Notes under the pieces: generated by a model
Told to the model about the DNA's origin: nothing
The model's database searches: none
Seen by the model: only the letters and a program-made list of their open reading frames with translations
Shown: in pieces, positions 6,913-15,351 of the stretch
Layout: the number at the start of each line of letters is the position of its first letter
Numbering within the stretch: the stretch's first letter is position 1
Made by a program: the position numbers and the translations under genes
From: Aliivibrio finisterrensis_A
GTDB taxonomy: Bacteria; Pseudomonadota; Gammaproteobacteria; Enterobacterales; Vibrionaceae
Length of the DNA stretch: 64,000 nucleotides
Reading direction: 5' to 3' (one strand)
Assembly (NCBI RefSeq): GCF_004167675.1
Contig: NZ_SEZQ01000001.1

Positions 6913-7665
6913 ATGAGTATTCAAAAAGTGGCAATTATTACAGGTGGCGGGCGAGGAATTGGAGCGGCAACGGCTCAACTTTTTGCGAAAGAAGGGTACG
7001 CTGTATGCATCAATTATAAATCCAACTCAGACTCAGCGAATAAATTAGCTCAATCAATAATAGCTGATGGTGGAAAGTGTATTACTGTTCAAGCTGATGT
7101 TTCTTGCGAAGATGATGTGATCCGAATGTTTTCCATTGTTGACCGTGAATTAGGTGCAATATCAATTCTTGTTAACAATGCAGGGATCTTAAAAAAGCAA
7201 TCACGATTAGAAGATATGAGTGCCGAACGAATCAACTCAATACTTATTAATAATGTCACAAGTTATTTTCTATGCTGTCGAGAAGCAGTAAAGCGAATGT
7301 CGACACAAAATGGTGGTATTGGTGGCGTAATTATTAATGTTTCTTCTGGTGCCGCTCGTTCAGGCTCACCAAACGAATATATTGATTATGCAGCATCGAA
7401 AGGAGCAATTGATACTTTAACGAAAGGTTTATCATTGGAAGTTGCATCTGAAGGTATCCGAGTTAATTGTGTGCGTCCTGGGCTGATTCATACTGATATG
7501 CATGCTGATGGTGGAGAGCCAGAGAGGATCGAAAGGTTAAAAAGTATAATTCCACTTCAAAGAGGTGGGAAACCAAGTGAAGTTGCAGAAGCCATTTATT
7601 GGTTAGCCTCAGACAAATCATCATTTTCTACAGGGAATTACTTGGATTTAGCAGGTGGCCTGTAA
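6913..7665 (+). CDS. SDR-family oxidoreductase
   Basis: The 250-residue protein is a classical short-chain dehydrogenase/reductase. The TGGGRGIG nucleotide-binding motif lies at residues 10-17, NNAG follows strand 4, a Ser-rich NVSSGAA segment supplies the catalytic Ser, and YAASK is at residues 159-163. It is closest in style to FabG-like 3-oxoacyl-ACP reductases, but FabG homologues act on many substrates, so the reaction is left open. AAGGA precedes the ATG by about seven bases. It is a full-length cassette gene; the attC behind it is truncated. Confidence 0.9.
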   Translation: MSIQKVAIITGGGRGIGAATAQLFAKEGYAVCINYKSNSDSANKLAQSIIADGGKCITVQADVSCEDDVIRMFSIVDRELGAISILVNNAGILKKQSRLEDMSAERINSILINNVTSYFLCCREAVKRMSTQNGGIGGVIINVSSGAARSGSPNEYIDYAASKGAIDTLTKGLSLEVASEGIRVNCVRPGLIHTDMHADGGEPERIERLKSIIPLQRGGKPSEVAEAIYWLASDKSSFSTGNYLDLAGGL

Positions 7666-7666
7666 T

Positions 7667-7717
7667 GCATAATAAAACGTTTAATACGGATTACCAATAC
7701 TTGGTATTTACGGATGA
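7667..7717 (+). repeat. Left half of an attC site
   Basis: GCATAATAAAACGTTTAATACGG followed by ACCAATACTTGGTATTTACGG is the left arm and central part of a VCR-like site. The right half with its GCGTTA core is missing and the next gene starts within 20 bases. The two cassettes are therefore fused. Confidence 0.6.
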
Positions 7718-7732
7718 TTCCCAAGGGATATT

Positions 7733-8197
7733 ATGAGTATAAGGATATATAGTTGCCTTTTGATAGCTGTTTGTTTTGGGGTCAACGCTACAGACGAAAA
7801 GAATGATGAATTTCAAAATTATGTACATCAAAATGTGACGAATCAGTCTCTTAAAACAGTGGCTTTTGAAGCTGAAATTATTTGGGATGAGCTGTTAAGT
7901 ATTTACAGAGATAAAAATAATAAAATAAGCGAACTTGATGCTCGTAATTTTATGGTTGAGTTAGTTAGTATAGAGATGTGTTTAAAGCGTTTACAATCGA
8001 AGCTGAAGGGTGAGCCCTCTATTAAAGCTGAGTATTTGGATACAATAGATAACTCATTCGAGTATGTAAAAGCACAAAATTATATCTATCAAACTATTAG
8101 CATTGATTATCAAGATACTATTATCTCTTTACTTCCCAAAAAAACTTGTGGTGATCATTTAACCCAAGATGAGATTGAGAATATAACAAGCGTTTAA
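7733..8197 (+). CDS. Secreted hypothetical protein (154 residues)
   Basis: The N-terminus SIRIYSCLLIAVCFGVNA is a signal peptide likely cut after VNA; the Cys residues do not form a clear lipobox. The mature part is mostly charged helix with two later Cys residues (MCLKRL, TCGDHL). AAGGGA lies five bases before the ATG. The stop codon falls inside the following attC, as is common for cassettes. The broken attC before it means it may now be read through from the SDR gene. I do not recognise a family. Confidence 0.7.
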   Translation: MSIRIYSCLLIAVCFGVNATDEKNDEFQNYVHQNVTNQSLKTVAFEAEIIWDELLSIYRDKNNKISELDARNFMVELVSIEMCLKRLQSKLKGEPSIKAEYLDTIDNSFEYVKAQNYIYQTISIDYQDTIISLLPKKTCGDHLTQDEIENITSV

Positions 8198-8316
8198 GGT
8201 AGATTTACAACGCTTGGCAATTTCGGCTCGAAGTGTTCATCGTGAGGCTGGCTTAGCGGGACAGTTAAACATAGAAACGAAGGCGCCTTAAGTTACAGCA
8301 TTACAAGGCGTTATAG
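8181..8316 (+). repeat. attC site
   Basis: It starts ATATAACAAGCGTTTAAGG, continues TACAACGCTTGGCAATTTCGG, and ends CAAGGCGTTATAG. The middle is less like V. cholerae repeats than the other sites, but both ends are clear. Confidence 0.8.
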
Positions 8317-8335
8317 CGCAAATGGAGTTTATATA

Positions 8336-9127
8336 TTGGAAATGGACATATTCATAGTTGATGCTTTTACAGATCAGCAGTTTAAAGGTAACTCAGCAGC
8401 TGTAATTCCTGTTGAAGATTGGCTGTCTGACGATCTAATGCAAAATATAGCGGCAGAAAATAATCTGTCAGAAACAGCTTATATAAAAAAGGTAGGAGTG
8501 AGTCAATATGAGATCCGCTGGTTTTCTCCTTTGACTGAAATCGATTTTTGCGGCCATGCTACTTTGGCATCTGCTTTTGTATTGTTTACTGAGTTTGGTG
8601 TACAAAGCCAAGTTGAATTCATTACACGAGAGGTTGGCAGCTTAAACATTATTCTCAATGCAGAGAATGAAATCGAAATGATTTTTCCAAACCAAAAGCC
8701 TGAGGTTGTTTTAACTGCTCCAGTACCGCTGCTAAATGGCTTATCTAAAGAACCCATTCAAGTTCTCAAAAATCGGCAGGCTTACTTTGCAGTCTTTGAC
8801 AGTGAACAAGATGTCCTTGAGGTTACTTATGTTTCAGAGGAATTGAAGCAACTTGCACCTTTGGATGTGGTGGTGACGTCAACATCTGAAAGTTATGACT
8901 TTATCTCTCGTTATTTTTGGCCTGCAAACGGCGGTGACGAAGATCCAGTTACTGGCTCTATCCACTCAGGACTAGCACCTTATTGGGCTGACAGCCTAGG
9001 TAAGTCAGATTTAGTCGCTTACCAAGCTTCAAAAAGAGGTGGTGTTTTGAAGTGCAGTGTTTCAGAAGAAACGGTAGTTATCTGTGGAAAAGGTGTTTTA
9101 TATCTGAAAGGCAAAGTTTACGTTTAG
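8336..9127 (+). CDS. PhzF-family protein
   Basis: This 263-residue protein has the PhzF fold, two similar halves as in diaminopimelate epimerase. Markers are VDAFTDQQFKGNSAAV at the N-terminus, NNLSETAY with the catalytic Glu, FCGHATLASAF in the first half, and GGDEDPVTGSIHSGLAPYWA in the second. Family members act in phenazine synthesis or as isomerases of unknown substrate; no phenazine genes are nearby, so the reaction is open. GGAG at 8324-8327 suits the TTG start at 8336 better than the ATG at 8342. Confidence 0.9.
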   Translation: MEMDIFIVDAFTDQQFKGNSAAVIPVEDWLSDDLMQNIAAENNLSETAYIKKVGVSQYEIRWFSPLTEIDFCGHATLASAFVLFTEFGVQSQVEFITREVGSLNIILNAENEIEMIFPNQKPEVVLTAPVPLLNGLSKEPIQVLKNRQAYFAVFDSEQDVLEVTYVSEELKQLAPLDVVVTSTSESYDFISRYFWPANGGDEDPVTGSIHSGLAPYWADSLGKSDLVAYQASKRGGVLKCSVSEETVVICGKGVLYLKGKVYV

Positions 9128-9138
9128 TGGACATCTGC

Positions 9139-9296
9139 GTTATAAAAAAGCGTTTAAGTCGATTATCAATGCTAGGCATTTTTAGCTTGCTTACCCAATA
9201 AGATTGGCTTGTATATTCGAAGGAGTTCACGTTTTTATATCGGTTAAAAAATACCTATGTTGTAAAATAATTAGATATTGTTCGTAACGGTTTAGG
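9139..9296 (+). repeat. attC site, degenerate
   Basis: The left end GTTATAAAAAAGCGTTTAAG and ATCAATGCTAGGCATTTTTAGC is clear. The right end is poor; GTTTAGG at 9290-9296 is the best core candidate. The length of about 157 bases is larger than the neighbours. Confidence 0.6.
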
Positions 9297-9304
9297 TGAT
9301 TTAT

Positions 9305-9880
9305 ATGTTTTTCCGGGTATTTTTTTTAGCTTTTATTTTTACGCTAACTAGTTGTGCAACAACCGATCCTGAACCTGAATCAAAAAATACAATAGAGTCA
9401 CCAGACGTGAATTTTATTATTGGTAATGTCACGAGCATTTATAACATTAAGCTATCTGTTGGTAATGTTGATTTTGAAAATGAAACATTTAAAGAAGACT
9501 GGTTTTCATCTTTATCATATGAATACACAAAGGATAAGCGCTATATAGTTGGAACAGCGAAAGCAGGCAGTTATATTGGTATTACTTCTACTAAAGCTCA
9601 AGATGCTAGCGGAACTCCATTAGGTACATTTACGCCTTGCAATAAAACATTGGTTTTTCGCTTACCTTATGGTGGAGCAGATGTATATGTGACAGATGTT
9701 AATTATGAATGGAATAATGTATCTATTTCCCCAATATATTCGGACCAAATAGAACAAGCAAAAAAAGCCTTTAATACTAATAATATTATACAAGCTAGAT
9801 ATCTTCAGCTAAATGCTGATTTGTACAATGATTGCGAAACTCTAAATCCAAATCCCGTAATCATGACAAGACCTATTTAG
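9305..9880 (+). CDS. Small cassette lipoprotein (191 residues)
   Basis: The start at ATG 9305 is chosen because AGGTGA lies five bases upstream; the GTG at 9296 overlaps that site. The signal FFRVFFLAFIFTLTSC ends in a lipobox. The mature protein has a low-complexity PEPESKN linker, then a beta-rich domain with FTPCNKTLVFRLPYGGADVYV at about residues 115-135 and a helical tail with NDC near the end. The CxxxLVF..PYGGADVYV pattern resembles the 4139 lipoprotein. The core site of the previous attC touches its ribosome site. Function unknown. Confidence 0.72.
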   Translation: MFFRVFFLAFIFTLTSCATTDPEPESKNTIESPDVNFIIGNVTSIYNIKLSVGNVDFENETFKEDWFSSLSYEYTKDKRYIVGTAKAGSYIGITSTKAQDASGTPLGTFTPCNKTLVFRLPYGGADVYVTDVNYEWNNVSISPIYSDQIEQAKKAFNTNNIIQARYLQLNADLYNDCETLNPNPVIMTRPI

Positions 9881-9881
9881 A

Positions 9882-9992
9882 ATGAACAATTAGTGTGTAG
9901 CACGATTACTATAAATTACTTATGCGGTTAATTTTTGTAATTTCAGTGGTATACGGATGTATCGCGTGTTCATCACTTAAGCAGCGTTAAAT
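9882..9992 (+). repeat. attC site, weak left end
   Basis: The right end CATCACTTAAGCAGCGTTAAAT resembles the core of the next site (CATTATTTAACGCAGCGTTAAAT). The left end is not clear. It directly follows the lipoprotein stop. Confidence 0.55.
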
Positions 9993-10014
9993 GTAATCGT
10001 CAAGGAGGGCGTAA

Positions 10015-10611
10015 ATGAAAGTATACGGTGATTTACAATCAGGGAACTGTTTAAAAGTTAAGATGTTACTATCGTTTTTAGATGTTAAGCATGAGTGGGT
10101 TCATGTGAATATTTTAGATGGTGAAACCAAAACAGCTGAATTTCTATCTAAATACCCGAATGGAAAAATACCTGCGATTGAATTTGATGATGGACGTTAT
10201 CTGTGCGAATCGAATGCAATTTTAGGCTATTTTTCTGAAAATACAGCATTTCTACCAACAGATACGTACTTAAAAGCAAAGGTGTATGAGTGGTTGTTCT
10301 TTGAACAATACAGTCATGAACCATTCATTGCTGTAGCTCGCTTTATTCAAAAATACTTAGGTATGCCAAAGGAAAGAGAGGCTGAATATCTTTCACTTCA
10401 AGAAGGTGGCCATAAAGCTCTTCAATTAATGGAAAACCAATTAAGCAAAACTAAGTTTCTTGTTGGTAATGAAATGACAATTGCTGACATATCTCTTTAT
10501 GCTTATAGCCATGTTGCAGACGAAGGTGGTTTTGATTTAACTCAATATCCAGCAATTCAAAATTGGTGTCATCGTATTCAATCAACATCAGGATATGTAG
10601 GTATGGAGTAA
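10015..10611 (+). CDS. Glutathione S-transferase family protein
   Basis: The 198-residue protein has an N-terminal thioredoxin-like domain (MKVYGDLQSGNCLKVKMLL, NGKIPAIEFDDG with the cis-Pro, and CESNAILGYF with the glutathione-contacting Glu-Ser) and a helical C-terminal domain with the MTIADISLYAY motif. Ser9 near the N-terminus is the likely activating residue. It would conjugate or reduce electrophiles in the cytoplasm. GGAGGG precedes the ATG at good spacing. It is a full-length cassette gene. Confidence 0.92.
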   Translation: MKVYGDLQSGNCLKVKMLLSFLDVKHEWVHVNILDGETKTAEFLSKYPNGKIPAIEFDDGRYLCESNAILGYFSENTAFLPTDTYLKAKVYEWLFFEQYSHEPFIAVARFIQKYLGMPKEREAEYLSLQEGGHKALQLMENQLSKTKFLVGNEMTIADISLYAYSHVADEGGFDLTQYPAIQNWCHRIQSTSGYVGME

Positions 10612-10679
10612 GTTCTGTTCGCGCAATAATGATTTAGATTAAGTGGTGGCGTTACTCATTATTTAACGCAGCGTTAAAT
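10612..10679 (+). repeat. attC site, right half
   Basis: AAGTGGTGGCGTTACTC and ACGCAGCGTTAAAT at 10640-10679 are a good right half. Only about 30 bases lie between the GST stop and this part, too short for a full left half unless it overlaps the coding end. Confidence 0.65.
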
Positions 10680-10714
10680 ATTAACTGGAGAGAAATTTGT
10701 GAGGGAAACACGAA

Positions 10715-11218
10715 ATGAAAACTTTTAATTTAATACTATTTACTAGTATATTTTTAGTAGGTTGCGCAGCCCCAATTACCTTTTATAGTAAGAGTCCGGA
10801 CGCAGGCAAGCCTGGTAAAGTTCATTTTATGTCTCAAGAAGGTGCATATACTACAATTGCATTATATGAGGATAGTGACACTTGTACCGGAATTCAACGT
10901 GTGTCATTCTTTCAGCCTATAGTTGATCAAACTATATATGTTTCTTACAAAGAGCACTTAACTTTCAGTGTATATATCAATCTGCCAAACAATACTGGAT
11001 TTGAATATGCTAGTAGTATGTATTCAGTACCATTTGAATCCGGTGAAGTAAAAGTCAAAATATCATTTGATGAGCAGAAAATGTATACAGGGATTTATAA
11101 GCGTGATGAGAATGAAAGTTGGGTGCCTGTAACTAACTTCCTCGAACGAACACCAAAGCAACCATTTTTAGAGTCAGGCTCTTGGTGTGAAGATCAACTA
11201 AGCACTAACAATACCTAA
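10715..11218 (+). CDS. Small cassette lipoprotein (167 residues)
   Basis: KTFNLILFTSIFLVGC is a lipoprotein signal with Cys17 as the anchor. The mature part has SPDAGKPGKVHF, a beta-rich domain with SDTCTGIQ near residue 55, and a final WCEDQL. GAGGG lies about nine bases before the ATG. It resembles the first cassette lipoprotein (3238) in size and layout. The stop lies in the following half attC. No family is recognised. Confidence 0.72.
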   Translation: MKTFNLILFTSIFLVGCAAPITFYSKSPDAGKPGKVHFMSQEGAYTTIALYEDSDTCTGIQRVSFFQPIVDQTIYVSYKEHLTFSVYINLPNNTGFEYASSMYSVPFESGEVKVKISFDEQKMYTGIYKRDENESWVPVTNFLERTPKQPFLESGSWCEDQLSTNNT

Positions 11219-11262
11219 TAAACGCTTCAATGCAGATCCGCAACGCGTGGTATTAACAGCCC
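11212..11262 (+). repeat. Left half of an attC at the array end
   Basis: CCTAATAAACGCTTCAATGCAG and CCGCAACGCGTGGTATTAAC are a typical left half. No GCGTTA core follows; the array seems to end here by deletion into non-cassette DNA. Confidence 0.65.
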
Positions 11263-11360
11263 CAGCTTTATTCCACATAGTGCTACCATGTTGGTTTTTG
11301 AACTTTAGTGCGGAGCTGCTTTTTTGTTGAACCTATTTATAGTGACTTCTTGGAAAGTGA

Positions 11361-11720
11361 TTAAAGGCTACTTCTATAAAAATCCCATGCATTAACAACC
11401 TCACCGGTTTTTAGTGCGCAATCGCTGTTTTCTAGATGGTAAGAACCTTCTTGTTCAATACAATAAACAGCAGCAGGGTTTGCTTTTCCGACCGGTTTTG
11501 TCATTTCTTGTTTATGGTTACGGTAGTATTCCCATGCATTAACCACATCACCATTTCCCAGAGTACAATTACCTGAGTCTAAATTATAAGTGCCGCGCTC
11601 TGCACAAAATTCAGCAGCAGGGTTTGCCATATCTGCTTTGGCTGATGGCTCTTTTTCTGAAGAACTACAAGCAGCAAGAGAAAGAAGTAAACTAAGGGTA
11701 ATTGCTATTTTTTTTAACAT
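11361..11720 (-). CDS. DUF333 repeat lipoprotein
   Basis: This 119-residue protein has a lipoprotein signal (KKIAITLSLLLSLAAC, Cys18) followed by two copies of a DUF333-like unit of about 35 residues: NPAAEFCAERGTYNL..NCTLGNGDVVNAWEYYR and NPAAVYCIEQEGSYHLENSDC..VVNAWDFYR. Each unit holds a Cys pair that could bond. DUF333 proteins are small envelope proteins sometimes called putative hemolysins without solid evidence, so no activity is claimed. It is transcribed on the minus strand just outside the cassette array. Confidence 0.82.
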   Translation of the reverse strand: MLKKIAITLSLLLSLAACSSSEKEPSAKADMANPAAEFCAERGTYNLDSGNCTLGNGDVVNAWEYYRNHKQEMTKPVGKANPAAVYCIEQEGSYHLENSDCALKTGEVVNAWDFYRSSL

Positions 11721-11910
11721 AAAGAATCCTCTATTTAATCATTATTGGCAATTTTGACTATCATCTAATTTAAAATCAATTTAGTTTTTTTTTCTTCTAA
11801 AATCCAATCCATCTCGTATTCTTTTTATTCATTCTTAATTTCAATGCATTTTCTCAGATGCTTTTCTGAATACTTACTGTGATTGGTATTAAGTGAGATT
11901 GAGGACAAAA

Positions 11911-11942
11911 AAAAGAGCAGCCATATAAATGGTTGCTCTTTT
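11911..11942 (-). terminator. Terminator of the chitinase gene
   Basis: AAAAGAGCAACCAT pairs with ATGGCTGCTCTTTT on the minus strand with one mismatch and a short loop, followed by a run of T. It lies about 50 bases beyond the chitinase stop. Confidence 0.85.
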
Positions 11943-11992
11943 AGTCTTTTGGTTCTACTTAATTACATTGGTTTGATTTAATAAACAATCGA

Positions 11993-14900
11993 TTATAGAT
12001 TACAGACTTTAGTCCAACTGCCGTCACTGCCAGGTGTAGACGCTGTCCACCAATTTGCTTGGTAAACACCATTACTGTGAGCTACTTTATCACCCGTATT
12101 GGCATGGCTAGGGTTACCTGCCCAATCTTTTTGTGGAAGATCTGGGTAAGTCACTAGACCTGTTGCATCACAACCGGCATCTGGTGTACCGCCATTATCT
12201 CCACCATTGTTACCGCCAGAGTTTAAATCTGCTAGTGGTAGGTCTGGTTGTTCAAACTTAAAGGCATAATCAACATTATTGATGTTAACCGTATAGTTTG
12301 CAGGGCCAGAAATTGGTAGGTAATAAACCATATCTAACTCATATACCCCGCCAGCAGGTAATGCTTTCCAAGCTGGAAGACTGAAAGCAACACGGTGCAT
12401 TGTTCCATCGAAACCACCGATATTGTTTGCACGAGTATGACCTGAGGCGATTACTTGTAAACCACCACCTGATTGATCTTTTGCATTATCAGGTGCAGAT
12501 ACTGGGATATCAAATTGGAACTCAGTGCCTCCTGGAATATCTTGGCCAGTGTTATTAGTAAAGTTGATTTTTGGATTAATAGGGTAGTTTTGATCACCTA
12601 CTTTAAATCCACCAACACTTACTGCAATATCTACGGTTTCAGTTGGAATTGCTCCTGTCGCTACCGTATTGCCATATGGTGTTGCAGATTTAAATTTCTC
12701 ATAAATTGCTTTTGTCATGGTGTTACCCATGTGGTATTCACCATTACCCGTTTGACAAGCCGCTTCAGTAGAGTCGACAGATGTACGATTACCATTTGCA
12801 TCTAGTACATAACAGTTATAATCCCCTGCTAATTCCCAGAACATGATGCCACCAATTTCTTGGTCAATAACGTAGTCCGCTTTGACGTTGATAGAGTCTT
12901 TATCTTCAGTAGACAAGAAGACTTTTTTCTCAGCATTCCATAACCATGGTGCCACAGCAACGCTGTCATAATGACGAGTATAAGTGCCGACTAATTGATC
13001 GGCAGGGTCATTTACAGGATCTAAACCATAGATGTTAGCATAAGACCCAAAGATACCTTCTTGAAGGTTTTTCGCATGCCACATAGGGTTAGAACCTGCG
13101 CCCATTTCTTGGCCGTATGAGTTCTTATCGTGCCACATGTTATCGATACCTAACGCACCGTAACCACAGTTATTTTTCTCACCTTCGCCAGTTCCTGCAT
13201 CACATTTAGCTTGATCTGGTAATGGAGCACGACCCCATAAGCCATTCTCACCGCCAGTGACACCCTGCCAACCACGAGTATAGTAAGGAACACCGATATT
13301 GATTCGACCAGCGGGCATTGAACCGCGGAAGTAGTGATAAGCCCAATCTGTATTTAGGTAACCAATGCCACCATAAGCTGCAGTATCATAAACGTTCCAC
13401 TGAGCTAATTCAGAATCCTTACCTGTATCATATAATGCCGCGTTGTGACCAACGTGATCATTCCACGCACCGTGTAAATCGTAAGACATGATGTTGACGT
13501 AATCTAAGTACTGAGTTACATCAAAGGTCTCCATCCCACGTAATAAATAACCTGATGATGGTGCAGCAATGGTCAGCATATAATGTTGTCCATCTTGAGC
13601 TGAAACTGCATCTAGTTTTTCACGAAGTGTTTTCATTAATACTTGGTATGATGCCCATAAATATTGACGACGAGGCTCCATGAATGCTTTATCATCTGGA
13701 TTGCCGGCACCCGCCATAGAGGTAGGGTATTCGTAATCGATATCTAAGCCATCAAATTTGTATTTAAGCATCATTTCAACAGCAGATGTTGCAAATTTCT
13801 CAATTCCGGCATGGTTAATGCTGCCATCGGCATTCGTTGTCATGGTATAGAAGCCACCATCAGCGACTCGGTTACCATCAACACCAAAGTGACCACCCGT
13901 TTCAGCCCAACCACCAATAGAGATTAAGGTTTTAACACCATGTTTCTCTTTAGCAGTAGCTAGCGCACCGAAGTGGCCTTTAAAACCAAGTGCAGGATCA
14001 ATTTCAACACCAGCCCATTCTTTACCTGTTGCGGCATTATTTGGGTCAGTGACATCACCAACATTGACTTTGCCATCAGAACCAATACTCACAAACGCAT
14101 AGTTAATGTGTGTTAATTGTTCCCAAGGAATGTCTTTTACTAGGTAACTATTCTGTTCGTCGCCACCATCACGCCAGCTTGTAAAGTAACCAATCACACG
14201 ACGTGGGTGATCTGCTCCCATTAACTCACGACCTTCTTTATCATAAGTTGTACAGTAAGGAACATTAACGCCTTCCGTTTGATATAAGCCATCAGGGCGA
14301 CAGTTATCAGCAACAGGAAGTGAGCTAGTGACTGTTAATGTCGATGCGGCTGAATTAGTAGAAGCCCCTAAGTTATCCGTTGCTGTTGCATAAACTGAGA
14401 GGGAACCTGCGGCAGTTGTTTTATATTGTAAAGTATAAGGTGCTGTCGCTGCTGTTCCAACAAGAGTATTATTGACATAGAAGTCGACTTTATCGATTGT
14501 TCCATCTGAATCGCTAGCATCAGCGGTTAGCGTGACTACTGCACCAAGATCAACACTGGTTGCTGACAAACTTAATGTTGCAGTGGGTGCGGTATTATCA
14601 ATAGGAGTATTGGTTACGTTTACCGACACCGAGCTAATAGTACTTACCGCGCCTTTATCGTCGTAAGATTGAGTACTAAAGGTATGAGTGCCTTCAATAG
14701 CAGTCCAAGTGGCGCTGTAAGGGGAGGTCGTTGATGATGCTATTACTGAACCATCAACAGAAAAATCGACGCGAGATACTGAACCATCGCTGTCCGATGC
14801 TGATGCCGTTAATGTAACAATATCACCCGTTGTTATTTTATCCGTTGCACTAGGGGAGGTTAAATCAACGGTTGGTGCGACATTAGTTGCTTCACCAGAA

Positions 14901-15157
14901 CAAACACCTAAGTCTTGCCATGCGCCCCATTCACCAGCGGTTGCAGGGTCGTTATTTTGGGTCCAATATTTGGCTTTATAAGCATTAGACCCTTTCTTTA
15001 CTTCCTCTCCACCATTATAAACTTTACCAGCATCCCAAGACTCAAGCGGTGCGCAATCCACAGCGGCTTGAGCATTGAATGCCATTAAACAAGAAAGAGT
15101 GAGTGTAGAGAAGGCAAATTTATAATTATGTTTTTTTCTAAACTTTGAATGTTCCAT
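11993..15157 (-). CDS. chiA: Secreted GH18 chitinase A, multidomain
   Basis: The 1054-residue endochitinase cleaves chitin outside the cell. Order of parts: signal peptide to AQA at residue 32; CBM5/12 chitin-binding module to about 87 (YKAKYWTQ); two Ig-like repeats at about 92-182 and 190-278, both with TASDSDGT/S motifs; GH18 domain from about 315, with the catalytic FDGLDIDYE at 468-476 (Glu476); a beta-rich module at about 830-980; a Gly/Asn linker; and a second CBM5/12 (YQANWWTAS) at the C-terminus. AAGGA is six bases before the ATG. Export through the type II system is expected from the family. Confidence 0.95.
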   Translation of the reverse strand: MEHSKFRKKHNYKFAFSTLTLSCLMAFNAQAAVDCAPLESWDAGKVYNGGEEVKKGSNAYKAKYWTQNNDPATAGEWGAWQDLGVCSGEATNVAPTVDLTSPSATDKITTGDIVTLTASASDSDGSVSRVDFSVDGSVIASSTTSPYSATWTAIEGTHTFSTQSYDDKGAVSTISSVSVNVTNTPIDNTAPTATLSLSATSVDLGAVVTLTADASDSDGTIDKVDFYVNNTLVGTAATAPYTLQYKTTAAGSLSVYATATDNLGASTNSAASTLTVTSSLPVADNCRPDGLYQTEGVNVPYCTTYDKEGRELMGADHPRRVIGYFTSWRDGGDEQNSYLVKDIPWEQLTHINYAFVSIGSDGKVNVGDVTDPNNAATGKEWAGVEIDPALGFKGHFGALATAKEKHGVKTLISIGGWAETGGHFGVDGNRVADGGFYTMTTNADGSINHAGIEKFATSAVEMMLKYKFDGLDIDYEYPTSMAGAGNPDDKAFMEPRRQYLWASYQVLMKTLREKLDAVSAQDGQHYMLTIAAPSSGYLLRGMETFDVTQYLDYVNIMSYDLHGAWNDHVGHNAALYDTGKDSELAQWNVYDTAAYGGIGYLNTDWAYHYFRGSMPAGRINIGVPYYTRGWQGVTGGENGLWGRAPLPDQAKCDAGTGEGEKNNCGYGALGIDNMWHDKNSYGQEMGAGSNPMWHAKNLQEGIFGSYANIYGLDPVNDPADQLVGTYTRHYDSVAVAPWLWNAEKKVFLSTEDKDSINVKADYVIDQEIGGIMFWELAGDYNCYVLDANGNRTSVDSTEAACQTGNGEYHMGNTMTKAIYEKFKSATPYGNTVATGAIPTETVDIAVSVGGFKVGDQNYPINPKINFTNNTGQDIPGGTEFQFDIPVSAPDNAKDQSGGGLQVIASGHTRANNIGGFDGTMHRVAFSLPAWKALPAGGVYELDMVYYLPISGPANYTVNINNVDYAFKFEQPDLPLADLNSGGNNGGDNGGTPDAGCDATGLVTYPDLPQKDWAGNPSHANTGDKVAHSNGVYQANWWTASTPGSDGSWTKVCNL

Positions 15158-15275
15158 TTCATATCCTTAAAGGTAATTCAAAAACCATCAATCATCTTTA
15201 TAATTGATGTGAAATAAGATTAGGGTAGAAATGAAAATGTGCGAACTTGGATTTATAAATTAAAGAGTGACTCGC

Positions 15276-15317
15276 AATAAATGTAATCCTAATAAGAGCA
15301 ATTACATTTATTTTTGT
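15276..15317. terminator. AT-rich hairpin between pilin and chitinase genes
   Basis: AATAAATGTAAT and ATTACATTTATT form a perfect 12-base stem with a 13-base loop. The T-run lies on the plus strand; on the minus strand it would fall just after the pilin gene and just before the chitinase leader. It may trim or partly terminate pilin mRNA. Confidence 0.55.
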
Positions 15318-15351
15318 ATCAATATTACTTATTTATCATGGTGCTATGCGA

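Noticed and set aside
3053..11262. Reading the cassette region as a prophage or genomic island
   Set aside because: No phage structural genes or tyrosine integrase are present, and the repeated attC sites explain the layout.
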